In this document: positions 1 through 5,427 of the stretch, one piece after another
Position numbering within the stretch: position 1 is the first letter of the stretch
How the letters are laid out: each line of letters starts with the position of its first letter
DNA from: DTU063 sp001512695
Lineage (GTDB): Bacteria; Bacillota; Thermosediminibacteria; Thermosediminibacterales; Tepidanaerobacteraceae
DNA: 5,777 nucleotides
Reading direction: 5' to 3'
Assembly (NCBI GenBank): GCA_049658265.1
Contig: JBASOM010000124.1
Span: 1 to 5,777 of the forward strand
Made by a program: the position numbers and the translations under genes
The notes under the pieces: model-generated
Databases searched by the model: none
What the model saw: the letters and a program-made list of their open reading frames with translations, nothing else
What the model was told of the DNA's origin: nothing

Positions 1-2
1 AT

Positions 3-905
3 ATAAACTTACTGATTACTAGACCAGGTTTTAAAGAGGTGTTTATAAAACTTTTTGATATATTTGTAACAAATGAGACACCTAAGGCTGTGAGAGAGTT
101 TTTTGATAAATATGTGGACAAGAGTGATCCCGAAAATTATGCTATATTAGCGAGACTTTATATTAAAATGGGCGAGTTTGAAATTGCAAAACAGTATTTA
201 GAAGATGTAAAAATTGATGTGCAAGGCTTAAATAACTTAAAGGGCATAGCTCATATGGGGCTACAAAAATACGAAGAAGCACTTCAGTATTTTGAGATGG
301 AATACGGTGAGGCAAAAAGTGTTGCAAATTACTATAAAACACTATGTCATATAATTTTAGAAGATTTTACACAGGCAAAGGATACAGCGTGGAAACTAGT
401 GAACTCAGATGATAAAAAACTTTTTTTAACAATAATTGGAGAGCTACGAGCGAAATTTGATGAAGTTAAAGATGCATATTTCCAACTGTTGGAGTTTCTA
501 TTAAAAATAAACGAATTTGATTTATTCAATGATGTATTAGACCTGTATGTCAATAGTTTTAGCAGGGAGGATTATGTAAAATATGGAAAATTAATGCAGA
601 ATAAAGGTTTAGAAGAACTAGCAATGAAATCTTACATTACAGCTGCTGATAGAAATTGTCAGGATGCAGAGGTTTATAGATACCTAGCACAAAAAGCTTT
701 TGAAAAGGAGATGTATGATGAAGCTTTAGCCATGGCTGCAAAAGCTTTGAATCTAAACAATAATGACCTTGAAAACTATGCATTGATATATGAGTTATAT
801 AAAGCTATGGGAAAAAATGATGAAGCAGAGCAAATAAACACGGCAATAAAGGCTGTGTATGAAGAGATTGACCTTATTGAATTAACTGCCAAATACCGAT
901 TTTAA
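3..905 (+). CDS. TPR-repeat protein, C-terminal part (5' end off the window)
   Basis: The frame is open to the left edge, and 300 residues are visible before TAA at 903-905. A GTG at 39 is not a convincing start: the nearby AGAGGTG overlaps it, leaving no ribosome binding site spacing, and the upstream codons read as ordinary protein (LLITRPGFKEVF). The gene is therefore treated as truncated by the window. The protein is almost wholly helical, with TPR-like helix pairs at visible residues about 45-69 (YAILARLYIKMGEFEIAKQY), 74-101 (LKGIAHMGLQKYEEALQYFE), 108-133, 222-252 (VYRYLAQKAFEKEMYDEALA) and 256-286. No signal peptide or membrane segment is visible. TPR arrays bind partner proteins. In related Firmicutes, TPR tails are often fused to family 2 glycosyltransferases, and such genes can sit beside flagellin, so a flagellin-glycosylation role is possible but only inferred. 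Sampled stretches are very AT-rich (15 G+C in 60 bases at 481-540). No convincing terminator follows it. Confidence 0.8.
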   Translation: MNLLITRPGFKEVFIKLFDIFVTNETPKAVREFFDKYVDKSDPENYAILARLYIKMGEFEIAKQYLEDVKIDVQGLNNLKGIAHMGLQKYEEALQYFEMEYGEAKSVANYYKTLCHIILEDFTQAKDTAWKLVNSDDKKLFLTIIGELRAKFDEVKDAYFQLLEFLLKINEFDLFNDVLDLYVNSFSREDYVKYGKLMQNKGLEELAMKSYITAADRNCQDAEVYRYLAQKAFEKEMYDEALAMAAKALNLNNNDLENYALIYELYKAMGKNDEAEQINTAIKAVYEEIDLIELTAKYRF

Positions 906-965
906 TTATATCAGCTAAAATATTCATGTAATAAGAAGGAAAAAGAAAAAAATAAGGCAAATTTG

Positions 966-987
966 GCACCTTTTTCGATAGCACCTT
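966..987 (+). repeat. Short direct repeat GCACCTT, period 15
   Basis: GCACCTT occurs at 966-972 and again at 981-987. The spacer contains TTCGATA, which resembles part of a sigma-28 -10 element. The pair lies about 45 to 65 bases upstream of the preferred flagellin promoter. It could be an operator or chance in AT-rich sequence; nothing else supports a function. Confidence 0.25.
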
Positions 988-1029
988 AAATAACTGGCAA
1001 AAAATGAAGTTAATCGCAAATTATTCTAT

Positions 1030-1056
1030 TAAAATTTTTCAGCCTTGTATCGACTA
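1030..1056 (+). promoter_or_regulatory. Candidate sigma-28 (SigD/FliA-type) promoter of flagellin
   Basis: TAAA at 1030-1033 is followed after exactly 15 bases by ATCGACTA at 1049-1056. The known Bacillus SigD consensus is TAAA-N15-GCCGATAT. The -35 and the spacing match perfectly, and the -10 keeps the central CGA but only 3 of 8 positions overall. A start near 1063 would give a leader of about 80 bases. An alternative -10 core, CGATA at 976-980, is a better -10 match but has only TAAG 17 bases upstream. Flagellin genes are classically driven by this sigma factor, which supports the call by context. Confidence 0.5.
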
Positions 1057-1074
1057 TATATATGAAAACAAAAA

Positions 1075-1095
1075 TTTCGACACGGCCGGTCGAAA
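1075..1095 (+). promoter_or_regulatory. Hairpin near the 5' end of the flagellin leader
   Basis: TTTCGAC (1075-1081) pairs perfectly with GTCGAAA (1089-1095), giving a 7-bp stem with a 7-base loop ACGGCCG. The loop contains the self-complementary CGGCCG, which could support loop-loop contact or an alternative fold. It would lie about 12 bases from the 5' end of a transcript starting near 1063. That position suits a 5' stability element, since flagellin mRNAs are often long-lived. It has no T-tract and is not a terminator. Confidence 0.5.
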
Positions 1096-1102
1096 CAATT
1101 TG

Positions 1103-1118
1103 CCCGCAGGGAAGCGGG
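1103..1118 (+). promoter_or_regulatory. Leader hairpin presenting AGGGA in its loop, candidate CsrA site 1
   Basis: CCCGC (1103-1107) pairs with GCGGG (1114-1118) around the six-base loop AGGGAA. CsrA/RsmA proteins recognise ANGGA, preferably in a hairpin loop, so this is a textbook presentation. In Bacillus subtilis hag, CsrA binds one upstream hairpin site and a second site over the Shine-Dalgarno; this leader has the same arrangement. The function is inferred from that parallel. Confidence 0.6.
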
Positions 1119-1130
1119 GAATAAAAAATC

Positions 1131-1137
1131 AGGGAGG
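1131..1137 (+). promoter_or_regulatory. Flagellin ribosome binding site overlapping candidate CsrA site 2
   Basis: AGGGAGG is a strong Shine-Dalgarno sequence eight bases before the ATG at 1146. Its first five bases, AGGGA, also fit the CsrA core ANGGA. Eighteen bases separate it from the AGGGA core in the upstream hairpin loop, so one CsrA dimer could bridge both and block ribosome entry. The surrounding bases (AAUAAAAAAUC before it) look unstructured. Confidence 0.6.
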
Positions 1138-1145
1138 AATAATGA

Positions 1146-2570
1146 ATGAGAATCAACAACAACATTATGGCGCTAAACACTCATCGCCAGCTTTCTATCA
1201 ACAACACAAACACCTCAAAATCATTGGAAAAGCTGTCATCAGGCTACAGGATTAACAGAGCCGGTGACGATGCCGCAGGTCTTGCCATTTCAGAAAAGAT
1301 GAGAGCACAGATTCGCGGTCTAAACATGGCATCAAAGAATGCCCAGGATGGGATTTCCCTCATTCAGACTGCAGAAGGTGCATTAACCGAAGTTCACGCT
1401 ATTTTGCAGAGAATGAGAGAATTGGCAGTACAATCAGCCAACGACACTAATATAGACGTAGATCGTAGCGAAATTCAGAAAGAAATAGACCAATTAACGG
1501 CTGAAATTACAAGAATTGCAGAAACGACTGAATTCAACACGAAAAACCTTTTAGGAGGAGAATTTAAAGGTATATTCCATATTGGTGCAAATGAAGGTCA
1601 GAATATTGAATTATCCATTAACGATATGTCTGCGGCAGCTCTCGGCGTAGAAGGTAATATGGGTTTAGTGAAAAAGGGAGTAGAAGGTGAAGTAGCGATA
1701 AATGATATTGAAGATACACATTTAGCAGACGCTGAAACAGGTGGTGTGTATTCAGTGCAAAAGCTGAGCAAATCAATAACTCTTGGTACCACTGATATTC
1801 AATATGTTTTGAGAGATATAGATGATAATATAGTCGGTGTTAGTGTAGACGGCCAAGATTGGAAATTAGTTAAAAATAATCAGGTGCTAACAAATGACAT
1901 TAATAAAGTTGACCTTGAAGAAACAGTTGGTTGGAGTGTAAAAGAAACCCATAATAAGATAATAAGTGGTACTATCGTGGTAACTGGCAAAGAAGATAGA
2001 GATAGCGAGACATACCTTACCTTCAAAGCAGATGCTACTTTAGCGGATAAACCAGGATTAACAGCTGGTGAATATACAATGACGAAATCTCATGCACTGT
2101 TCTCAGGAAAGAACGTTTTGCTTGACGCAAAAGGAAATGTAGTTGCTTATTATGAAGCTGAAGCTGACAACGACCATACATGGAAAACACTGGATGGCCA
2201 AGAATTGTTTAAACTAGACCCAAGTAAAATTGAGAACGGTGACAAAGTTATTGTTGGTGGTGGCGGCGGCATTGATGTATCCTCTCAAGTAGCTGCCGAC
2301 AAAGCAATCACTGTCATCAACAATGCCATTGAAAAAGTATCTACAGAACGCTCCAAACTTGGTGCATACCAAAACCGCCTCGAGCACACCATTAGAAACC
2401 TCGATACATCTGCAGAAAACTTGCAAGCTGCAGAATCCCGTATCCGCGACGTAGACATGGCGAAGGAAATGATGGAGTTTACCAAGCAGAACATCCTGAT
2501 GCAGGCTGCAACAGCAATGCTTGCCCAGGCCAACATGGCACCTCAGACAGTGCTACAGCTTTTGGGCTAA
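1146..2570 (+). CDS. hag: Flagellin, filament structural subunit
   Basis: This is the 474-residue flagellin that polymerises into the filament after export through the flagellar type III apparatus. The N-terminal D0/D1 region (residues 1-140) has the classic MRINNNIMALNTHRQLS start, then KLSSGYRINRAGDDAAGLAI and the LQRMRELAVQSAN segment (87-99). The C-terminal D1/D0 region (about 377-474) ends in helices containing LGAYQNRLEHTIRNL and the terminal VLQLLG. Residues about 165-375 are the variable, surface-exposed D2/D3 region. There is no cysteine, as is usual. At 474 residues it is longer than the roughly 300-residue Bacillus type, the extra length lying in the centre. The ATG at 1146 is chosen for its eight-base spacing from AGGGAGG and the family N-terminus; an ATG at 1142 is out of frame. 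The ends are about 50-55% GC in sampled stretches, while the middle is about 31%. Sigma-28 transcription and CsrA translational control are inferred from the leader. Confidence 0.98.
   Translation: MRINNNIMALNTHRQLSINNTNTSKSLEKLSSGYRINRAGDDAAGLAISEKMRAQIRGLNMASKNAQDGISLIQTAEGALTEVHAILQRMRELAVQSANDTNIDVDRSEIQKEIDQLTAEITRIAETTEFNTKNLLGGEFKGIFHIGANEGQNIELSINDMSAAALGVEGNMGLVKKGVEGEVAINDIEDTHLADAETGGVYSVQKLSKSITLGTTDIQYVLRDIDDNIVGVSVDGQDWKLVKNNQVLTNDINKVDLEETVGWSVKETHNKIISGTIVVTGKEDRDSETYLTFKADATLADKPGLTAGEYTMTKSHALFSGKNVLLDAKGNVVAYYEAEADNDHTWKTLDGQELFKLDPSKIENGDKVIVGGGGGIDVSSQVAADKAITVINNAIEKVSTERSKLGAYQNRLEHTIRNLDTSAENLQAAESRIRDVDMAKEMMEFTKQNILMQAATAMLAQANMAPQTVLQLLG
1740..1871 (+). repeat. Flagellin variable-region module, copy 1
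   Basis: This encodes flagellin residues about 199-242. The pattern is G-x-Y-S-x-x-K, then a short loop, V-L-x-D-x-x-x-N-I-V, a further loop and W-K. The same order of residues recurs at residues 307-349 (2064-2192). Similarity is at protein level only and the copies are diverged, which suggests an old duplication of a beta-rich D2/D3 unit. Confidence 0.45.
2064..2192 (+). repeat. Flagellin variable-region module, copy 2
   Basis: This encodes flagellin residues about 307-349. It matches copy 1 in the order G-x-Y-T-x-x-K, V-L-L-D-x-x-x-N-V-V, then W-K. Copy 2 is two or three residues shorter before V-L and several residues longer between N-V-V and W-K. The detection is by eye and no significance was computed. 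Confidence 0.45.
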
Positions 2571-2594
2571 ACTATATAGATACATGATTTATCA

Positions 2595-2618
2595 AGCCCG
2601 GCGGATTGCCGCCGGGCT
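2595..2618 (+). terminator. Strong GC hairpin after flagellin without a T-tract (attenuator or 3' stabiliser)
   Basis: AGCCCGGCGG (2595-2604) and CCGCCGGGCT (2609-2618) form a perfect 10-bp stem with loop ATTG, 24 bases after the flagellin stop. The stem is strong enough for an intrinsic terminator, but it is followed by AAATGATATG instead of a run of T. More likely roles are partial attenuation, or protection of the flagellin mRNA 3' end after processing, so that flagellin is made in excess over FlaG, FliD and FliS. Type 'terminator' is the nearest label, not a firm claim of termination. Confidence 0.6.
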
Positions 2619-2629
2619 AAATGATATGT

Positions 2630-2637
2630 GGGGTGAT
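2630..2637 (+). promoter_or_regulatory. Ribosome binding site that fixes the flaG TTG start
   Basis: GGGGTGAT matches the extended anti-Shine-Dalgarno partner GGAGGTGAT with one mismatch. The TTG at 2642 follows at suitable spacing. The in-frame ATG at 2621 lies upstream of this site, directly behind the GC hairpin and without its own ribosome binding site. Confidence 0.7.
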
Positions 2638-2641
2638 TTTA

Positions 2642-3022
2642 TTGAGAATAGATACATCTTATAACAATCCCCTAGATATACAGTATAGTAGTGATAAATC
2701 CCAGGTAAACTCTGTTGAAATTAATAGAAATAATAAAAATAATGCAGCAGCTGCGGAAACAAATTCGACAGTGAAAGACTTTAAGAAGGCCTTAGGGCCG
2801 GAAGATTTCGAGATGTTAATTGACAGCATTAAAAATATGCCTACAGTATTAAACCTTACTCGCTTGGAGTATTCAATCCACGATGATACCAAGAGAATCG
2901 TTGTCAGGATATATAATAAGGCAACTGATGAGCTAATATCGGAGATTCCGCCGGAGAAGTTCTTGGACCTCATTGCAGGTCTTTGGAAGCAGGCAGGCCT
3001 TATAGTGGATGAAAGGGTATGA
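2642..3022 (+). CDS. flaG: FlaG family flagellar protein
   Basis: This is a 126-residue member of the FlaG family, small proteins linked to flagellar filament length or assembly and usually encoded between flagellin and fliD, as here. The TTG start gives MRIDTS, close to the usual short basic FlaG N-terminus, and is supported by the GGGGTGAT ribosome binding site. An ATG seven codons upstream would add MICGVIL and lacks a binding site. Residues about 10-45 are polar, rich in Asn and Ala, and probably disordered. The conserved domain is about 53-126, with LEYSIHDDTKRIVVRIY, then DELISEIPPEKFLDLIAGLW and the terminal GLIVDERV. These are the typical FlaG features: a beta hairpin, IPPEK and a closing helix. 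No promoter is evident in the 71 bases after flagellin, so expression probably comes by read-through. The biochemical role of the family is poorly defined. Confidence 0.92.
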   Translation: MRIDTSYNNPLDIQYSSDKSQVNSVEINRNNKNNAAAAETNSTVKDFKKALGPEDFEMLIDSIKNMPTVLNLTRLEYSIHDDTKRIVVRIYNKATDELISEIPPEKFLDLIAGLWKQAGLIVDERV

Positions 3023-3034
3023 GGAGAAATTGTT

Positions 3035-3076
3035 ATGTCCCTTGGGGGAGGTGAGATGAGATGTACGGTCCAATGA
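3035..3076 (+). other. Possible 13-codon mini-ORF overlapping the fliD start
   Basis: ATG at 3035 follows GAGGAG (3021-3026) by eight bases and reads MSLGGGEMRCTVQ to TGA at 3074-3076. That stop forms an ATGA overlap with an ATG at 3073, which is Met5 of fliD (MRIGGLASGMD), the position where many FliD proteins begin. Translation through it would also cross the main fliD ribosome binding site. It may be a coupling leader or simple coincidence; no homology can be claimed for so short a peptide. Confidence 0.2.
3047..3054 (+). promoter_or_regulatory. fliD ribosome binding site
   Basis: GGAGGTGA is a near-perfect anti-Shine-Dalgarno partner, nine bases (counted from GGAGG) before the ATG at 3061. 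A nearer ATG at 3056 is out of frame with fliD and meets TGA at 3074. Met5 at 3073 is too far from this site to be its main start. Confidence 0.75.
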
Positions 3077-4995
3077 GAATAGGCGGCTTGGCATCGGGTA
3101 TGGATATTGACCAGATTGTGTCGGATCTTATGAGAGTCGAGCGCATGAAGGTAGACAAGCTATATCAGCAAAAGCAGGTCATGGAGTGGCAGAAAGCTGA
3201 CTACCGTGAGATTAATTTAAAGCTAAGGTCCCTTTACAATACATCCTTTGACATGAAACTTGCAAGTTCATATTTAAAGTACAAAGCCATTGGCACTATG
3301 AACGATGGCAGCAGCTTTGAAAAGTTCCTTTCCGTGACGCCAGGTTCCGGTGCCGTGCCCGGGGAATACAAAGTCAGGGTAGAGCAGACGGCAAGCTATG
3401 CGAGGCTCGAAAGCTCAAAACCTATAGCAAAACCTTTAACGGGAGATGTATTAGAGCTAGGAGAAGATGGGAAAATTGAAATCTCAGAAGGCAAATTTGA
3501 AGTGACAATTGATGGCGTGAAGAAAGTTGTCACATTACCTGCTGAAACCTATTATCTTTCTCCATCCCCGGAAAGTGGTTTAAAAGATTTAGAGGATTTA
3601 GCATCAGATTTGGAAAATGCCATAAATAAAGCTTTTGGTTGGCAAGAGGATGACACAAACAGCGTAAAGAGGGTAAAAGTCAATATAACAGACGATAATA
3701 GACTGGCCATAGAACCCGCCGACAACTTTAACAAGGTTCCTATTACTTTAAGCAGCCTAAAAGATGATGAAGGAGAACCTGTTGATGATATTCTTGCAAC
3801 TCTGGGCTTTGAAGATGGTGCATCCTATCGCCCATTAAACCTTCACAGTTCTTTAAAAAACCAGATTTCTGCTGAACTGCCTGACGGTACTATAAGTTTT
3901 ACAATAAACGGCCAGGAATTTGAATTTAGCTCCAGTGTTAACCTGCAGATGCTTATAGACAAAATAAATTCCACACCAGAGACGGGAATTACAGCGCGCT
4001 ATGATGCACTTACAGACAAATTAGTCCTTGTATCAAAGGAGACAGGCCTGGGAGCAAACATAGAAATAACAGATAAAAGTGGCCTTTTCAAAGCTTTGGG
4101 CTTTGAAATGACCGAAAATGAAGTCGATGGAGAAACCGTATATAGCAGCAGCGTATCAGGTCAAAATGCCCGTATAGTCTTAAACGGCACCATCGTTGAA
4201 AAGGCTACCAATGACTTTACCGTAAACGGCATCAGGTTTAACTTAAAAGAGGTCATGGAAGAAGGCCAAGAAGCTAGCTTCCGGCTGGAAAATGATCCGG
4301 ATGCGGTAGTTGAAACTATAAAAAAATATGTAGAGCTTTACAATGAAACCATCGATTTTATTAACAAAAAGCTGTCTGAAGAACGGTACAGGAACTATCC
4401 TCCCCTCACTGAAGAGCAGAAAAAGGAAATGAGTGAAAAGGAGATTGAGCTGTGGGAGGAGAGGGCAAAGAGCGGCCTTCTAAGGTCAGACCCGTTGCTA
4501 GATAGAATTGTTAGAGACCTTCGCTTTGCAGTGACGAGTGCCGTAGCAGGCCAGCCAAGCGGAATAAGGTCCCTTGCCGATATAGGCATCAGCACCATTG
4601 ACTGGAGAGAAAAAGGGAAGCTTCACATAAATGAAGAAAAGTTGAGAAATGCCGTGGCCAAAGACCCGGAAGCTGTCATGAGGCTCTTTAATGCTGACGG
4701 CCAGTACTCTTCTCAAAAGGGTGTGGCAACCCGCCTTTACGACATATTAAAGGGCGGAATTGAAGATATAACGGAAAAAGCCGGTGGCGGCGAATTTCAA
4801 ATATACGATGACAGTATTCTTGGAAAGCAGATCCGGGATATGGAAGACCGCATTGCCAGCATGCAGGAAATGCTGATACGCACGGAAGAACGTTACTGGC
4901 AGAAGTTTATCGCCATGGAACAGGCCATACAGTATGCCAATCAGCAGAGCCTGTGGCTCATGACGCAGATGAACATGTACACAGGCGGGTATTAA
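3061..4995 (+). CDS. fliD: Flagellar filament cap protein FliD (hook-associated protein 2)
   Basis: This 644-residue protein forms the cap at the filament tip that guides insertion of flagellin exported through the channel. The N-terminal FliD domain (about 1-115) opens with MRIGGLASGMDIDQIVSDLM, followed by a coiled segment and GEYKVRVEQTASYARL. The middle holds two modules resembling the flagellin hook IN motif. One is loose (about 137-252, ending DILATLGFEDG); one is clear (about 277-350, ISFTINGQEFEF through LVLVSKETGLGANIEI to LFKALGF). The C-terminal FliD domain starts near 366 (SGQNARIVLNGTIVE) and includes YVELYNETIDFIN, SGLLRSDPLLDRIVRDLR and GIRSLADIGI. It ends in a long helix suited to the D0 bundle. 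It is longer than the roughly 470-500 residues of the E. coli and B. subtilis proteins, the extra lying mainly in the central modules. The gap after flaG is 38 bases, and fliS follows closely. Confidence 0.97.
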   Translation: MYGPMRIGGLASGMDIDQIVSDLMRVERMKVDKLYQQKQVMEWQKADYREINLKLRSLYNTSFDMKLASSYLKYKAIGTMNDGSSFEKFLSVTPGSGAVPGEYKVRVEQTASYARLESSKPIAKPLTGDVLELGEDGKIEISEGKFEVTIDGVKKVVTLPAETYYLSPSPESGLKDLEDLASDLENAINKAFGWQEDDTNSVKRVKVNITDDNRLAIEPADNFNKVPITLSSLKDDEGEPVDDILATLGFEDGASYRPLNLHSSLKNQISAELPDGTISFTINGQEFEFSSSVNLQMLIDKINSTPETGITARYDALTDKLVLVSKETGLGANIEITDKSGLFKALGFEMTENEVDGETVYSSSVSGQNARIVLNGTIVEKATNDFTVNGIRFNLKEVMEEGQEASFRLENDPDAVVETIKKYVELYNETIDFINKKLSEERYRNYPPLTEEQKKEMSEKEIELWEERAKSGLLRSDPLLDRIVRDLRFAVTSAVAGQPSGIRSLADIGISTIDWREKGKLHINEEKLRNAVAKDPEAVMRLFNADGQYSSQKGVATRLYDILKGGIEDITEKAGGGEFQIYDDSILGKQIRDMEDRIASMQEMLIRTEERYWQKFIAMEQAIQYANQQSLWLMTQMNMYTGGY

Positions 4996-5007
4996 TAATT
5001 GCGAGGA

Positions 5008-5015
5008 AAAGGGGG
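5008..5015 (+). promoter_or_regulatory. Ribosome binding site that fixes the fliS start
   Basis: AAAGGGGG lies seven bases before the ATG at 5023. A TTG at 4999, in frame and close behind the fliD stop, would add eight residues (MRGKGGSF) that look like translated ribosome binding site and do not fit the family N-terminus. Confidence 0.6.
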
Positions 5016-5022
5016 CTCATTT

Positions 5023-5403
5023 ATGATAAATGCCAATGCTTATCAACAGTACCAGTACAACTCAATAATGTCTGCTTCTCCCGAGCGCTTGATGCTGATG
5101 CTATTTGAGGGTGCTATAAAGTTTGTGAAACTTGCCCGGATAGCCATTGAAGAAAAGGATATAGAAAGGGCGAACTACAATCTTACTAGAGCCCAGGACA
5201 TCATAGCAGAGCTCAATCAAAGTTTGGACATGAGCTTTGACATATCGGAGAGTTTGGCAGGAATATACGACTTTTTGTACAGGCAACTAGTTGATGCAAA
5301 TATAAAGAAAGATGTAGATGCTTTGGATGTTGTCGAATCCATGTTGGTGGAGCTTAAAAACACCTGGGAAGAAGCTTATCTTAGCTTGAGGAAAAGCGTA
5401 TAA
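5023..5403 (+). CDS. fliS: Flagellin export chaperone FliS
   Basis: This 126-residue, wholly helical cytoplasmic protein matches FliS, which binds the C-terminal D0 region of flagellin, keeps it from polymerising and hands it to the export gate. The N-terminus has the family signature: AYQQYQYNSIMSASPERLML followed by MLFEGAIKFVKLA (residues 6-38). The helix around residues 43-71 has AIEEKDIERANYNLTRAQDI and then AELNQSLDM, the typical N-x-x-L-x-x-A-Q-x-I-I-x-E-L-x-x-S-L-D pattern. Then come IYDFLYRQLVDANIKKD (81-97) and a C-terminal helix containing LKNTWEEAY (111-119). Length is normal for the family. It lies 27 bases after the fliD stop, the standard fliD-fliS order, and its expected client is the flagellin at 1146-2570. 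No oddity is visible. Confidence 0.96.
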   Translation: MINANAYQQYQYNSIMSASPERLMLMLFEGAIKFVKLARIAIEEKDIERANYNLTRAQDIIAELNQSLDMSFDISESLAGIYDFLYRQLVDANIKKDVDALDVVESMLVELKNTWEEAYLSLRKSV

Positions 5404-5427
5404 ATATAAATTGTTTGGGAGAGTTAA

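Noticed and set aside
39..905. GTG at 39 as the true start of the TPR gene
   Set aside because: AGAGGTG overlaps the codon, so there is no usable ribosome binding site, and the frame stays open with protein-like residues to the left edge.
951..977. Intrinsic terminator for the TPR gene (AAGG...CCTTTTT)
   Set aside because: Only four pairs form around an 11-base interior that does not pair well; the T-run is present but the stem is too weak.
1004..1255. 83-codon + frame beginning upstream of flagellin
   Set aside because: It covers the promoter and leader, lacks a ribosome binding site, has low-complexity translation, and overlaps the conserved flagellin N-terminus in another frame.
1142..1255. 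ATG at 1142, four bases before the flagellin ATG, as an overlapping small ORF
   Set aside because: Spacing to AGGGAGG is only four bases. The product is the out-of-frame reading of the flagellin N-terminus and shows no protein-like features.
2214..2536. Antisense frames opposite flagellin, and similar minus-strand frames opposite flaG, fliD, fliS and the last gene
   Set aside because: They have no ribosome binding sites and no protein-family features. They mirror the codon bias of the real + strand genes.
2561..2594. Sigma-28 promoter for flaG beginning with TAAA at the flagellin stop
   Set aside because: Fifteen bases downstream there is ATTTATCA, with no CGA core, so no -10 element supports it.
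2621..2641. ATG at 2621 as the flaG start
   Set aside because: It directly abuts the GC hairpin and has no ribosome binding site. The TTG at 2642 has one and gives the family-like MRID N-terminus.
4999..5022. TTG at 4999 as the fliS start
   Set aside because: The added residues translate the ribosome binding site of the ATG at 5023, and FliS proteins begin near the AYQQYQ segment.
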